Shown: positions 10,655 to 20,464, counted from the first letter of the stretch. The stretch is DNA of 64,000 nucleotides from Batkoa obscura (GCA_030770535.1 JASVEC010000009.1:806001-870000); one strand, 5' to 3'. Notes: generated from the sequence alone by a model not told the origin. Numbers and translations are program-made.

Positions 10655-11397
10655 TTATTCAAAAAGAGTGACCAAGATTTAAACCGGAATTGGCATAAAG
10701 TTCCTAAAACACTTAAATAATTCCAAATCGTGATTTCAAACCTAACAAATGATTATAAATAAACTGTTTTTTTACTATCACTTATGAAATTATTTTAATT
10801 ATATTATAAAAATGAGTTTCCTATACCTTAAGACTATAGAATTCCTAAAGATTTCAAGTTAATGTTATTATATAAAAATAAAACTCTTAAAATATCTATC
10901 TTTAAAATTTAAATAGATAAATTTAACTCAGTTAAACTAAAAATAGTATTTTCCACTTTGATTTAAGTTAAACTTTACAAAATACATATAGGAATGCTCT
11001 TTTTTGTTCACCTTTTGTCTATTTTTTATACAACAGAAAATTTAAAAAAACTACAGTTACATAGCTAATTAAAAAAATATTCATATAAAAATAACAATAA
11101 TTTCCATAGCATTTATTGTATTTTATGGGTTATAACTTCTTTTTCAGTCCAACAGTTTTTATATACATTTAAAAAAATAATTATTCTACTTTGTCTAAGA
11201 AAACGGTAAGAAACTTTTTCATTATATTTTTATAGAATAATTATTTTTTTAAGCTGAGTTTAAAACCTGCTACAGTGAAAAGGGGGCTATAACCCAAAAA
11301 TTATAAATAAAAAAATAATCAATCAAAATAGCTTTTAGCTTTATAAGATATTAAATTTGTTTTTATATATTTTATTTTAAAATTAAACTATTATATA
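10655..11397. other. 740-bp gene-free stretch at the left edge of the mobile-element island
   Basis: Very AT-rich, with no gene or repeat recognised. The first mobile element begins at 11398. Confidence 0.4.
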
Positions 11398-11794
11398 GGG
11401 ATGTCCGAATTGGTTTCTGGATTTATTTAAAAATTTTAATACAATAGGGAGAGGCACATTATATAAAAATTGTAATTCATTCACATCACTTTTAACAACT
11501 ATTCATAACAGCCCAAAGTTTATGGAATTCTATAATAAACAAAAAAAAACAAAAAAAAAACAAGAAAAGTTATTAAAGTTTATTATTAATAATAATAAAC
11601 TTAATTAAGCAATGTATAAAATTAGTGCTTTAAGGGAAACAGGAAATAAAAACCAACAAAGTAGCATTAATATTAACTATAGGTTTAATATATTTTTTTA
11701 ATAAATGTAAAAGTTTTGGATTTAATATAAGTAGAGATTAATATGATTATTTAAAAATAATTAATGATAAAAAAACACCAACATTACAACCTAT

Positions 11795-12377
11795 TGTGAA
11801 AGGTGATACTCAATGATTGGAGTTAAAAGTAGTCCTTGCTTGATTAACTTGCCTTGAGTCGAATGGTCTTAGTTTATGTAACTAAGATAGACTTAACTTA
11901 ATAGGAATAATACGTAATAAGCTACGAACTATGTAAAACAAATAGAATAGAAGATACTACTGTAAAATCTATGCAAGATGTTGTCAGAAAGACTTAGTGG
12001 CTTTATTAATAATACGTTATCAGGGAGCAATCGAATTAAAAAGCCTCGAGTTAGTATGTTGAAGAATCTCTTTTATACTCCAACTGGGTGGCTATATAAG
12101 GGGTGTTTTTTTTGGCTTCATTATTTTTTCCATTTTTTAAGCGCTATTTGAGTAGAAAGATTGTTAGTAAAATTCTTAAACACAAAAATACATCACCATA
12201 TAAGGAACATTACAACAGTTATTCCTTATTGTAGTTGCCAAGTATGGACATTAAAACGTGGGCAATAAGTTCTTCGTGATTAGGCGGTAGCAATTCTCAT
12301 AGCAAATCTATATAAGGGACTCTGAATTGATTATTATATTATAATCAATCCTAGAGCTAATGAAGCGGTATTTCACA
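11795..12377 (+). mobile_element. S element, copy 1
   Basis: The element runs from TGTGAAAG to TTTCACA and is flanked by CTAT (11791-11794) and CTAT (12378-12381). The empty site is visible in the sister transposon copies (CAACCTATTATCAAAAA), which proves insertion into transposase coding DNA. An M element (12100-12197) is inserted inside. Without it S is about 480 bp. Confidence 0.85.
12100..12197 (+). mobile_element. M miniature element inside S copy 1
   Basis: GGGGTGTTTTTTTTGGCTTC to TACATCACC. It splits the S sequence GGCTATATAAGGAACATT, which is intact by comparison with other S copies. Confidence 0.8.
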
Positions 12378-12540
12378 CTATTACCAAAAATACAAAAAAA
12401 ATTAAAGATGAGCAAATTAAGATTATTATGCAATATTTACTTGATAATTTAACTATTTCATCAAAATTTGATAAAAATAATAATGATGATAAATATTTGT
12501 CAGATAATATATATACTAAATAAAAGTAAAAGAATGATAT

Positions 12541-12628
12541 GTGAATGTATTTTTTTATTTAAGAATTTTACTAACAATTTTTCCGCTTAAAAAATGGAAA
12601 AAGTAATGAAGCCAAAAAAAACATCACC
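12541..12628 (-). mobile_element. M miniature element
   Basis: GTGAATGTATTTTTTTATTT to AACATCACC. ATAT lies on the left and AAAT on the right. It abuts the point where the third transposon copy is cut off. Confidence 0.75.
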
Positions 12629-13008
12629 AAATATTTTTCTATAATTACTCTAAATAAAAAATGTTTTGGCTGCAATTTAATTAGCTGAGTATATTTTAAA
12701 TTAAAATCAGCTTTATTAATTAACATCCTGGATATTTAGTTTAATTTGAATATAACTTAATATATTAAAAACTTAAATTATATAAAAATAATATATTATA
12801 TGCTTATAGAAAATAACTTAGTAAAAAAGTGGAAATAATTTTTTTAAAATTTTAAAGCTTCAAAACACTTATTTGGACTTAAAAATAATAATAATAAAAG
12901 ATTTTTGATTTTTGATTTTTGTATAAAGCTTTTATAGAGTTTTTTTTAATATAAATTTACTGCTTGTGAAATATTGTCTTATCAGCTTTGTAATTGGTTA
13001 TAATATAT

Positions 13009-13105
13009 GGATGTATTTTTGTGTTTAAGAATTTTACTAACAATCTTTCCGCTCAAATAACGCTTAAAAAATGGAAAAAACAATGAAACCAAAAAAAACA
13101 CCCCC
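13009..13105 (-). mobile_element. M miniature element
   Basis: GG-ATGTATTTTTGTGTTTAAG to ACACCCCC with perfect ATAT on both sides; inserted in S copy 2. Confidence 0.85.
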
Positions 13106-13377
13106 ATATAGATTTGCTGTGAAAATTGCTACCGCCTAATCACGAAGAACTTATTGCTCACGTTTTAATGTCCATACTTGGCAACTACAATAAGGAATAA
13201 CTGTTATAATGTTCCTTATATATAGCCGCCCAGTTGGAGTATAAAAGAGATTCTTCAACATAATAACTTGATGCTTTTTAATTGAATTGCTCCCTAATAT
13301 TACACTTATAATAAAGTCACTAAGTCTTTCTGACAACATCTTGCATAGATTTTACAGTAGTATCTTCTATTCTATTT

Positions 13378-13578
13378 GGGAGTGTTTTTTTGGTTTCATT
13401 ATTTTTTCCATTTTTTAAGCGCTATTTGAGGATGTATTTTTTTGTTTAAGAATTTTACTAACAATCTTTCCGCTCAAACAGTGCTTAAAAAATGGAAAAA
13501 ATAATGAAACCAAAAAAAGCACCCCCATTTGAGCGAAAAGATTGTTAGTAAAATCCTTAAACAAAAAAAGACATCCCC
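13378..13578 (+). mobile_element. Nested pair: M inside M
   Basis: The outer M (GGGAGTGTTTTTTTGG to GACATCCCC) is flanked by ATTT. The inner M (13428-13526, opposite orientation) lies inside it with its own ATTT duplication (13424-13427, 13527-13530). The same nested pair is found inverted at 14469-14669. Confidence 0.85.
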
Positions 13579-13737
13579 ATTTATTTTATATAGTTTGTAG
13601 CTTATTGCGCACTATTCCTATTAAGTTAAGTCTATCTTAGTTACATAAACTAAGACCTTTTGATTTACGGCCAGTTAATTAAGCTAGAACTGCTTTTAAC
13701 TTCAATCACTGAGTACTAACTTTCACAAAGTATAAAG

Positions 13738-13891
13738 ATTTTTCAACATAATAACTTAAAGCTTTTTTATTAAATGAATTTCGATGTCAGTTTTTAATAA
13801 AGCTACTAAGTCTTTGTGATAGTGTTTTATATAAATTTCATAGTAACATCTTTTCTTTTATTTGTTTTGCATGGTTTATAGCTTATTATAT
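13738..13891 (-). mobile_element. Old, diverged S fragment
   Basis: The segment shares AACATAATAACTTAAAGC, CTACTAAGTCTTTGTGA and TTACATAGTTTATAGC-like blocks with S in the same reverse orientation but with many changes. It lies directly next to S copy 2. Confidence 0.55.
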
Positions 13892-13987
13892 GGGGATATT
13901 TTTTTTGGTTTCATTATTTTTTACATTTTTCCGCTTAAATAACGCTTAAAAAGTCGAAAAAGTAATGAAACCAAAAAAAACATCCTC
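13892..13987. mobile_element. M element with two matching arms (fold-back form)
   Basis: GGGGATATTTTTTTTGG to CATCCTC. Unlike the usual M, both ends carry the GGTTTCATTA-type arm, so the element is almost a perfect hairpin around TTCCGCTTAAATAACGC. Confidence 0.75.
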
Positions 13988-14319
13988 ATATACTATTTTT
14001 TATAATTCAAGTTTATTTTAATTAAATTGATACTTATAGACTATTATATAATAATTTATTTTATTACTTTAAAAACATTATAGATACAAACACATTGTTT
14101 TAGTTTAATTATTAATAATTATTAAATAGTAATAGTTTTTTTATATATGGGGGTGTCCGAATTGGTTTCAGAATTTAACTAGAACTTAATCCAAATTTTA
14201 AGTTTTCAAATTTATAAGTCTTTAATGTGTGATTAGCTAAATTTAAAAAGCCTAAAACTAAATATAAAAATTTAACTTAAAAGACTTATTTTTTTATTTT
14301 ATTTTTTTAATTATATGTT

Positions 14320-14885
14320 TGTGAAAGTTAGTACTCAGTGATTGAAGTTAAAAGCAGTTCTAGCTTAATTAACTGGCCGTAAATCAAAAGGTCTTAGTTT
14401 ATGTAACTAAGATAGACTTAACTTAATAGGAATAGTGCGCAATAAGCTACAAACTATATAAAATAAATGGGGATGTCTTTTTTTGTTTAAGGATTTTACT
14501 AACAATCTTTTCGCTCAAATGGGGGTGCTTTTTTTGGTTTCATTATTTTTTCCATTTTTTAAGCACTGTTTGAGCGGAAAGATTGTTAGTAAAATTCTTA
14601 AACAAAAAAATACATCCTCAAATAGCGCTTAAAAAATGGAAAAAATAATGAAACCAAAAAAACACTCCCAAATAGAATAGAAGATACTACTGTAAAATCT
14701 ATGCAAGATGTTGTCAGAAAGACTTAGTGACTTTATTATAAGTGTAATATTAGGGAGCAATTCAATTAAAAAGCATCAAGTTATTATGTTGAAGAATCTC
14801 TTTTATACTCCAACTAGTTTTGTAAACAAGTCAAGTGATTACTATGCGATAATCAATCATAGAGCTGATGAAACAATATTTCACA
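14320..14885 (+). mobile_element. S element, copy 3 (upstream of transposase in copy A)
   Basis: TGTGAAAG to TTTCACA. It sits just upstream of the transposase, and at the corresponding place in copy B and in the foldback copy, so it was present before those copies separated. It holds the nested M pair 14469-14669 with perfect AAAT flanks. Positions 14320-14815 are inverted at 13232-13727. Confidence 0.8.
14469..14669 (-). mobile_element. Nested pair: M inside M
   Basis: The outer M is flanked by AAAT (14465-14468, 14670-14673). S copies lacking it read AAATAGAATAG, the empty site. The inner M is 14521-14619. Inverted twin of 13378-13578. Confidence 0.88.
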
Positions 14886-14907
14886 GTGTTTTGTGTTTCT
14901 TTACTAA

Positions 14908-16523
14908 ATGTTCAATAGATATATAATATATAAAATTAGTGCTTTAAGGGAAATAGGAAATAAAAACCAACAAGTAGCATTAATATCAACTATAGTTTTA
15001 ATATATTTTTTTAATAAATGTAAAAGTTTTGGATTTAATATAAGTAGAAATCAATATCAATATGATTATTTAAAAATAATTAATAATAATAAAACACCAA
15101 CATTACAACCTATTATCAAAAATACAAAAAAAATTAAAGATGAGCAAGTCAAGATTATTATACAATATTTGATAATTCAACTATTTTATCAAATTTTGAT
15201 AAAAATAATAATGATGATAAATATTTGTCAGATAATATATATATTAAATAAAAGTAAAAGAATGATATACAGTAAATATTTTAATGATTTGAAATATAAA
15301 GCAGTAGCTAGGTCAACATTTTTCAAATATATACCAAATGATTTTAAAAATCCAGCAAGAAAAACAGATTTATGTAATATATGTGCCCAGTATACAGTTA
15401 GAAAAAAGTTATTTGAAAATAAAATAAATACAGTGACAAAAAATAAAGCAGAGATAGAGGAATCTTTTAATAAAGAAAAAAGGTTATATAAATTACATGA
15501 ATTTTGTGTTGATACTCAAAAAAACATATTTAATGAGACTATTAAAAAATTAAATAATAAAAGTTGTATAATAATTTTAGACTTTAAACAAAATATGGAA
15601 ATAGGAACAAGACCAGATCCAATAAACTTAGATCATTACAACAAACAAGCTATATCAGTATTAGGGTTTGGCGTTTTATATTTAAAAAATGATAAAACAA
15701 TAGGCAAAGTTTATTTTGATTATTTATCTGAGATATTAAATCATGATTCAGCATATGCAGGAGATTGTTTGATTGATTTAATATCTAAAGAGCCTTTATT
15801 TAAAAAGTCTACAAAAATTAATATATGGGCAGATACAGGATATCATTTTAAATCTCAAGAGTTTTTACATTATATATTTGAAGAAATTTATAAAATAAAT
15901 AGTAGTTTAAATATTGATCTTAATTTTTTTGCTTTGATGTGAGCATCATGGAAAAAGTATAGTTGACGGACATTTTGGAAATCTTTCACAGTGAAAAAAT
16001 AGCTTTGAAGCATTAGGTAAAATAGAAGATATTGATCAATTAATTTCAAATGAGATTTTTATTTGTGAACATAATAGAATTGATAACTCAACTGTTAATA
16101 ATAATAAAACAAATATAATTTTTAAAGTGTAAAGAAACAAAGATATAAAAAAAATAAAAAAAATAGAAGGTATTAAAAAGTATTTACATTTTATTAAACG
16201 TGATAATAAACTACAATGTTATCCAGTATCTGATAGATCAAAAAAAGTGATATAGTTACAATTAGAGTTATAGAGCCTATAGGAGGGTATTTTTTTTGAC
16301 TTCATTACTTTTTCTATCTTTTAAGCGCTATTTGAACGGAAAAAGTGTTAGTAAAATTCTTAAACACAAAAAGACAGCCTCATAGAAAATATAAAAATTA
16401 AAAGATCAACCCCCAGGCTTATCTTACAAAAACAACAGAAAATTCAAAAGTTTCAATATTTAGTAAACAAGTAAGTAGCTTATTAGATGATAGAAATCAA
16501 TTATTAAATGTTGATACTACTTA
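14908..16523 (+). pseudogene. DDE-like transposase of copy A (N-terminally short, interrupted)
   Basis: The open part (14908-15942) encodes a Cys-containing block (TDLCNICAQY) and then the catalytic core: IILDFKQNME, then DYLSEILNHDSAYAGDCL, then INIWADTGYHFKSQEFLHYI. The expected last motif, EHHGKSIVDGHFG, follows at about 15941 but in the +1 frame directly behind a TGA. A further TGA occurs where a Trp would fit (LSQ-stop-KNSFEALG) and a TAA lies after NIIFKV, before coding-like sequence continues to 16523. An M element (16283-16381) interrupts the tail. The first about 65 residues present in copy B are absent. DDE transposases cut and join DNA at the element ends through three acidic residues, here probably the Asp of LDF, the Asp of WADTG and an acid of the last motif. 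Confidence 0.75.
16283..16381 (+). mobile_element. M miniature element in the transposase tail
   Basis: GAGGGTATTTTTTTTGACTTC to GACAGCCTC with perfect ATAG on both sides (16279-16282, 16382-16385). Copy B has the empty site CTATAGAGGATAG. Confidence 0.88.
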
Positions 16524-16534
16524 AACTAATAATA

Positions 16535-16676
16535 GCTAAGTTAATAAATACCCAAAGTGCAAACAGTTGTAGTAATAAGTAAAAACTACTATTACACTGC
16601 TTGTATTACATAGGGATGGTTAATTATAGTTTTGGGGCTAACCACTCCCTCCCATGCAGCTATTTATTAACTTAGC
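16535..16676 (+). repeat. 142-bp structured module of the transposon, copy A
   Basis: The ends GCTAAGTTAATAAATA and TATTTATTAACTTAGC are perfect 16-bp inverted repeats. Inside are two more dyads: GTAAT-A-AGTA pairing with TACTATTAC around AAAAC, and GGGA-T-GGTTA (from 16613) pairing with TAACC-AC-TCCC (to 16649). The whole can fold as a three-way junction. It is repeated at the same place in copy B with equal length. Confidence 0.7.
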
Positions 16677-16857
16677 GACATATTGATAATGTAATTATAA
16701 CATTAAAATAATTTATTCATTTGATAGCAAATCTGCAGTGTTAAATATAAAACAGTTAATAATAAATATTTCTTAATAAAGTTATATAAAAGTATATATT
16801 TATTTACATATTACAACCTTGATTAATATCACTATATAGGCTATATTGGTAAAAGCT

Positions 16858-17324
16858 ATGAAAGTTGATACTTAGTGGTCGAAGTTAAAAGCTACTCTTG
16901 CTTAATTAACTTGCCTTGAGTCGAAGGGTCTTAGTTTGTATAACTAAGATAGACTTAACTTAATAGAAATAGTATGTAGTAAGCTACGAATTATGTAAAA
17001 CAAATACAATGGAAGATACTACTGTAAAATCTATATAAGATGTTGTCAGAAGAAAGACTTAGTGACTTTATTAATGATACGTTATCAGGGAGTAATCCAA
17101 TTAAAAAGCCTCGAGTTATCATATTGAAGAATCTCTTTTATACTCCAATAAATATGGATATTAAAACGAGAGGATGTTATTCCTTGCAATATGAAGTTAT
17201 AAATTCTCGCAGCAAATCAAAATAAGGGACTCTGACTTGGTTGTGTTTGAACTTGAGAACACAACAACTTAAATGATTGTTGTGTTATAATCAATCCGAG
17301 AGCTAAATAAAGCAATATTTCACA
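16858..17324 (+). mobile_element. S element, copy 4
   Basis: TATGAAAG to TTTCACA, 467 bp, flanked by AAGC (16854-16857 and 17325-17328). Copy B shows the uninterrupted site (TTAGTAAAGTCCTTGC). No internal M. This is one of the cleanest full-length S copies. Confidence 0.88.
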
Positions 17325-17451
17325 AAGCCTTGCTAATTCAGGAATTTATATTAAATTTGATAGAATTCCGCTAACTTACAATATAAATTATAATAAAATA
17401 ATTTAAAAATTGGATAAAAAGATGAAACTAATTCGGACACCCCCATAATAT

Positions 17452-17550
17452 GAGGATGTGTTTTTTTGTTTAAGAATTTTACTAACAATCTTTCCACTCA
17501 AACAGCGCTTAAAAAATGGAAAAAGTGATGAAGCCAAAAAAACACCCCTA
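17452..17550 (-). mobile_element. M miniature element
   Basis: GAGGATGTGTTTTTTTG to ACACCCCT, flanked by ATAT. It starts 7 bp beyond the right end of transposon copy A. Confidence 0.82.
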
Positions 17551-17618
17551 TATATTTAATTTTTTTAATTTTTTTAAAAATATTATTTAATAAAACAGTC
17601 AATAGCAATAATAGTATA

Positions 17619-17729
17619 GAGGTATTTTTTTTGGTCTCATTACTTTTTTTATCTTTTTTTAAATCTTTTAAGTACTGTTTAAAGCAGAAAAATTATTAGT
17701 AAAATTCTTAAACAGGAAAATATATCCCC
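17619..17729 (+). mobile_element. M miniature element, diverged
   Basis: GAGGTATTTTTTTTGG to ATATCCCC. It is longer than usual (111 bp) because of a duplicated TTTAAATCTTTTAAG segment. Confidence 0.7.
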
Positions 17730-17758
17730 ATATAACAGTCAAACTAGTACTTATATAT

Positions 17759-17857
17759 GGGGGTGTTTTTTTTGGTTTCATTATTTTTTCTATCTTTTAA
17801 GTGCTATTTGAATGAAAAAATTGTTAATAAGATTCTCAAACACAAAGATATATCCCC
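17759..17857 (+). mobile_element. M miniature element, first of a tandem pair
   Basis: GGGGGTGTTTTTTTTGG to ATATCCCC with ATAT flanks. The right ATAT (17858-17861) is shared with the next copy. Confidence 0.85.
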
Positions 17858-17861
17858 ATAT

Positions 17862-17960
17862 GGGGGTATCTTTTTTGGCTTCATTATTTTTTCCATCTTT
17901 TAAGCGCTATTTGAGTGGAAAAATTGTTAGCAAAATTCTCAAACGCAAAAATACATCCCC
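17862..17960 (+). mobile_element. M miniature element, second of a tandem pair
   Basis: GGGGGTATCTTTTTTGG to TACATCCCC, only 4 bp (ATAT) after its neighbour and in the same orientation; followed by GTAT. Confidence 0.85.
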
Positions 17961-18628
17961 GTATATCAAAAATAATTTGTTAAAATTAGAAAATAATAGT
18001 ATAAAAGTATTTAATACTTCATTACAAATTTTTTAAATGCTTTTTAATGTTTTGTTTTTTATGTAAATTCAACTTTTTTTTAAAATAGTTTAAATGGTAG
18101 AAATGCGATTATCAAAGAAGTTTTTAATAAATTTTTAACAGTAATTTACCAGTTTTAAAAACATATATATTTTTTTACTACCTTTAATTTATATAATATT
18201 AAAGTTAAACCTGAATTAAAAACTTTATGTTTTAATAGCTTAAAATTAGTTTAAAAGAGTAAACATTTTCTTAGCTTTGATTTCAGATTAACTTTCCTGA
18301 AATATTCGAATGGGGATGTATTTTTGTGTTTGAGAATTTTACTAACAATTTTTCCACTCAAATAGCACTTAAAACATCCCCGTATGTTATTGTAAAATAC
18401 TGCTTTATACCAGCTTCATAATCAATTGTAATATAATAACTATTTAACTTGTCTAAAAAGCTAATTGCAGTTTTATAATTAATTTCAGGTGATTTTGCTA
18501 TTAAAAGCTATTATACTTTTAAATTCAGGTATGTTATGTGGATATATTTTTACATTTAAAAATTTTACTAATGATTTTTCTACTTTATAAATAACACTAC
18601 ACTCAAAAAATGGAAAAAGTGATAAAGC
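17961..18628. other. Repeat-laced gap with two damaged M copies
   Basis: 18312-18381 is an internally deleted M (GGGGATGT to CATCCCC, 70 bp). 18541-18625 is a strongly diverged M cut off by the next S element. No coding signal is visible elsewhere. Confidence 0.6.
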
Positions 18629-18752
18629 TATGAAAGTTGGTATTCAATGGTTAGAGTTAAAAGCAGTTTTTCTTTGATTAACTAGCTATGTTAAAAGGTC
18701 TTGGTTTATATAATTATGTTAAAAAAAATTTCATACTCTATACTCTAACTGG
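18629..18752 (+). mobile_element. S element, copy 5, 5' part, interrupted by copy 6
   Basis: TATGAAAGTTGG start followed by a shortened S head ending ATACTCTAACTGG. S copy 6 is inserted at that CTGG, a position well inside the S consensus (ACTCCAACTGGG). Confidence 0.7.
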
Positions 18753-19216
18753 TGTGAAAGTTGGTACTTAGTGGTAGGAGTTAAAAGCAGTTCTTGCTTG
18801 ATTAACTTGCCTTGAGTCGAGAGGTCTTAGTTTATATAACTAAGATAGACTTAAATGAATAAGAATAATAGGTAATAAGTTACGAACTATGCAAAACAAA
18901 TACAATGGAAGATACTACTGTAAAATCTATATAAGATGTTGTCAGAAGAAAGACTTAGTGACTTTATTAATGATACGTTATCAGGGAGTAATCCAATTAA
19001 AAAGCCTCGAGTTATCATATTGAAGAATCTCTTTTATACTCCAATAAATATGGATATTAAAAGGAGATAATATTTGCAACATATTAAGTTAGAAATTCTC
19101 GCAGCAAATCAAAATAAGGGACTCGGACTTGATTGTGTTTGAACTTGAGAACACAGCAACTTAAGTGATTGTTGTATTATAATCAATCCGAGAGCTAAAT
19201 AAAGCAATATTTCACA
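18753..19216 (+). mobile_element. S element, copy 6
   Basis: TGTGAAAG to TTTCACA, 464 bp, flanked by CTGG (18749-18752 and 19217-19220). Inserted into copy 5, so S has transposed into S. Confidence 0.87.
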
Positions 19217-19231
19217 CTGGGATGATTATAT

Positions 19232-19340
19232 GGAGATGTATTTTTTTGTTTAAGAACTTTAAGAGTTAAGAATTTTTTTTAGCTATAAGTAAATTAGTGC
19301 TTAAAAAAATGAAAAAAGCAATAAAACCAAAAAAAACACT
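19232..19340 (-). mobile_element. M miniature element, diverged
   Basis: GGAGATGTATTTTTTTG start; the middle is altered and the right end (AAAACACTTTTAAG) is poor. About 110 bp. Confidence 0.6.
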
Positions 19341-19745
19341 TTTAAGTATTATTAAGTGTCTGGTAGGATAAAATAGCAATGTATTTATTATATATTAGGA
19401 ATTGTTATTATAAAATATGATAACTAATTTATGGTATTATTATAAATAATTAAATAACTTAAATTAATAAAAAGTAATAAACCAAGTTTATTAAATAAAG
19501 AAATTACTATTAGTATAATAATAGTAGATTACATTGCTCAGTTTATATTAAAAATTATATAAATCAGCTTAAATAAAATTTTTTTTCTTATTTCTATATT
19601 TGGTTTTGCTTTATCTGATTTCTATTTATTTAAACATTTAATTTTAAGCCTCAATTTTTCCACTGCTACTTTTAAAGTATCCAGCTGTCTATAATATTAA
19701 ATAACATCTAGCAAAAATGTCTTTAAAAAAGAGTTTTATATATAT
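19341..19745. other. 400-bp gap between M and transposon copy B
   Basis: AT-rich sequence with no gene or repeat that I recognise. Confidence 0.4.
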
Positions 19746-19914
19746 GGGGGTGTCCGAATTGGTTTCAGAATTTAATTAGAAATTAATCCAAATTTTAAGT
19801 TTTCAAATTTATAAGTCTTTAATGTATGATTAGCTAAATTTAAAAAGCTTAAAACTAAATATAAAAATTTAACTTAAAAGACTTATTTTATTTGTTTTAT
19901 TTTTTTGATTATAT

Positions 19915-20010
19915 GGGAATGTATTTTTGTGTTTAATAATTTTTCTAACAATTTTTCGCTCAAATAGCGCTTAAAAGATGGAAAAAGTGATGAAACCAAA
20001 AAACACCTCC
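19915..20010 (-). mobile_element. M miniature element
   Basis: GGGAATGTATTTTTGTG to ACACCTCC with perfect ATAT flanks; absent at the same place in copy A, so it inserted after the copies separated. Confidence 0.87.
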
Positions 20011-20017
20011 ATATGTT

Positions 20018-20372
20018 TGTGAAAGTTAGTACTCAGTAATTGGAGTTAGAGGCAGTTCTAGTTAGTTAACTGGTCGTAAGTCAAAAGGCCTTAGTTCATG
20101 TAACTAAGATAGACTTAACTTAATAGGAATAGTGCCCAATAAGCTACGAACTATATAAAATAAATAGAATAGAAGATACTGCTGTAAAATCTACGTAAAA
20201 TACTATAAGACTTACTGGCTTTACTAAAAGTATAATATTAGGGAATAGTTCGATTAAAAAGCCTTGAGCTATTATGTTGAAGAATCTCTTTTATACTCCA
20301 ACTAGTTTTGTAAACAAGTTAAATGCTTATTATGCGATAACAATCACAGAGCTGATGAAACAATATTTCACA
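20018..20372 (+). mobile_element. S element, copy 7, shortened
   Basis: TGTGAAAG to TTTCACA; 355 bp and more diverged than other copies (GATACTGCTG, GACTTACTGGC). Same place as S copy 3 in transposon A. Confidence 0.75.
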
Positions 20373-20464
20373 GTGTTTTGTGTTTTTTTATTAAATGTTC
20401 AATAGATATATAAGACATAAATATATAATCATTTGACTTTATTTTTTATTAAAATAAAAACAAA

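Larger units (their letters stand above)
11398..12540 (+). mobile_element. Remnant of the GGGGGTGTCC-ended DNA transposon (third copy)
   Basis: The left end GGGATGTCCGAATTGGTTTC is followed by transposase N-terminal coding matching the copy at 20513-20660 (AATACAATAGGGAGAGGCAC versus AATACGGTAGGGAGAAGCAC). An S element is inserted at 11795-12377 with CTAT duplications. The coding sequence resumes to about 12540, where an M element (12541-12628) begins and the rest is missing. Several frame breaks are visible. It also preserves a hydrophilic Asp/Asn/Ser spacer (DKNNNDDKYLSDN) that the two larger copies read in another frame, so it records an older state of the gene. Confidence 0.75.
12965..13727 (-). 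mobile_element. S element, copy 2, with M insertions
   Basis: Reverse-oriented S from TGTGAAATATTG to CTTTCACA. It carries one simple M (13009-13105) and a nested M pair (13378-13578). Positions 13232-13727 are an inverted, essentially identical copy of 14320-14815. No matching 4-bp duplication is seen at its ends, consistent with copying by an inverted duplication rather than transposition. Confidence 0.8.
14149..17444 (+). mobile_element. DNA transposon copy A (GGGGGTGTCC ends), carrying S and M insertions
   Basis: The left end GGGGGTGTCCGAATTGG at 14149 and the right end ending GGACACCCCC at 17444 are inverted repeats of about 22 bp; ATAT/ATAA flanks suggest a 4-bp duplication. Inside are S (14320-14885) with a nested M pair, the transposase, an M (16283-16381), a structured 142-bp module (16535-16676) and a second S (16858-17324). 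Net of insertions it resembles copy B. The copies are nearly identical over the transposase, so the spread was recent. Superfamily not assigned: the TIR plus a 4-bp AT-rich target is recorded as seen. Confidence 0.85.

Noticed and set aside
14320-14400. tRNA gene at the head of S
   Set aside because: There are partial A- and B-box likenesses but no acceptor stem, anticodon loop or T loop that fold; listed only as a resemblance.
15936-15965. A tiny intron bridging the transposase stop (GTGAGC...TATAG)
   Set aside because: It would be 24 nt and would delete the HHGK part of the catalytic motif; decay or a frameshift explains the sequence better.
15939-15988. TGA read as Trp in this organism
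   Set aside because: One transposase TGA sits where Trp fits, but host genes use TGG for Trp and TGA as stop (for example the universal stress protein), so the code is standard.
17452-17960. Regularly spaced repeats resembling a CRISPR array
   Set aside because: Units are about 98 bp with inverted ends and target duplications, in both orientations; they are transposable elements in a eukaryotic genome.
17812-18036. Frames with FFPSFKRYLSGKIVSKILK-like sequence (also 31166-31369, 39716-39898, 41182-41439)
   Set aside because: The shared peptide is just the M element read through in one frame; flanking residues differ each time. Not a gene family.
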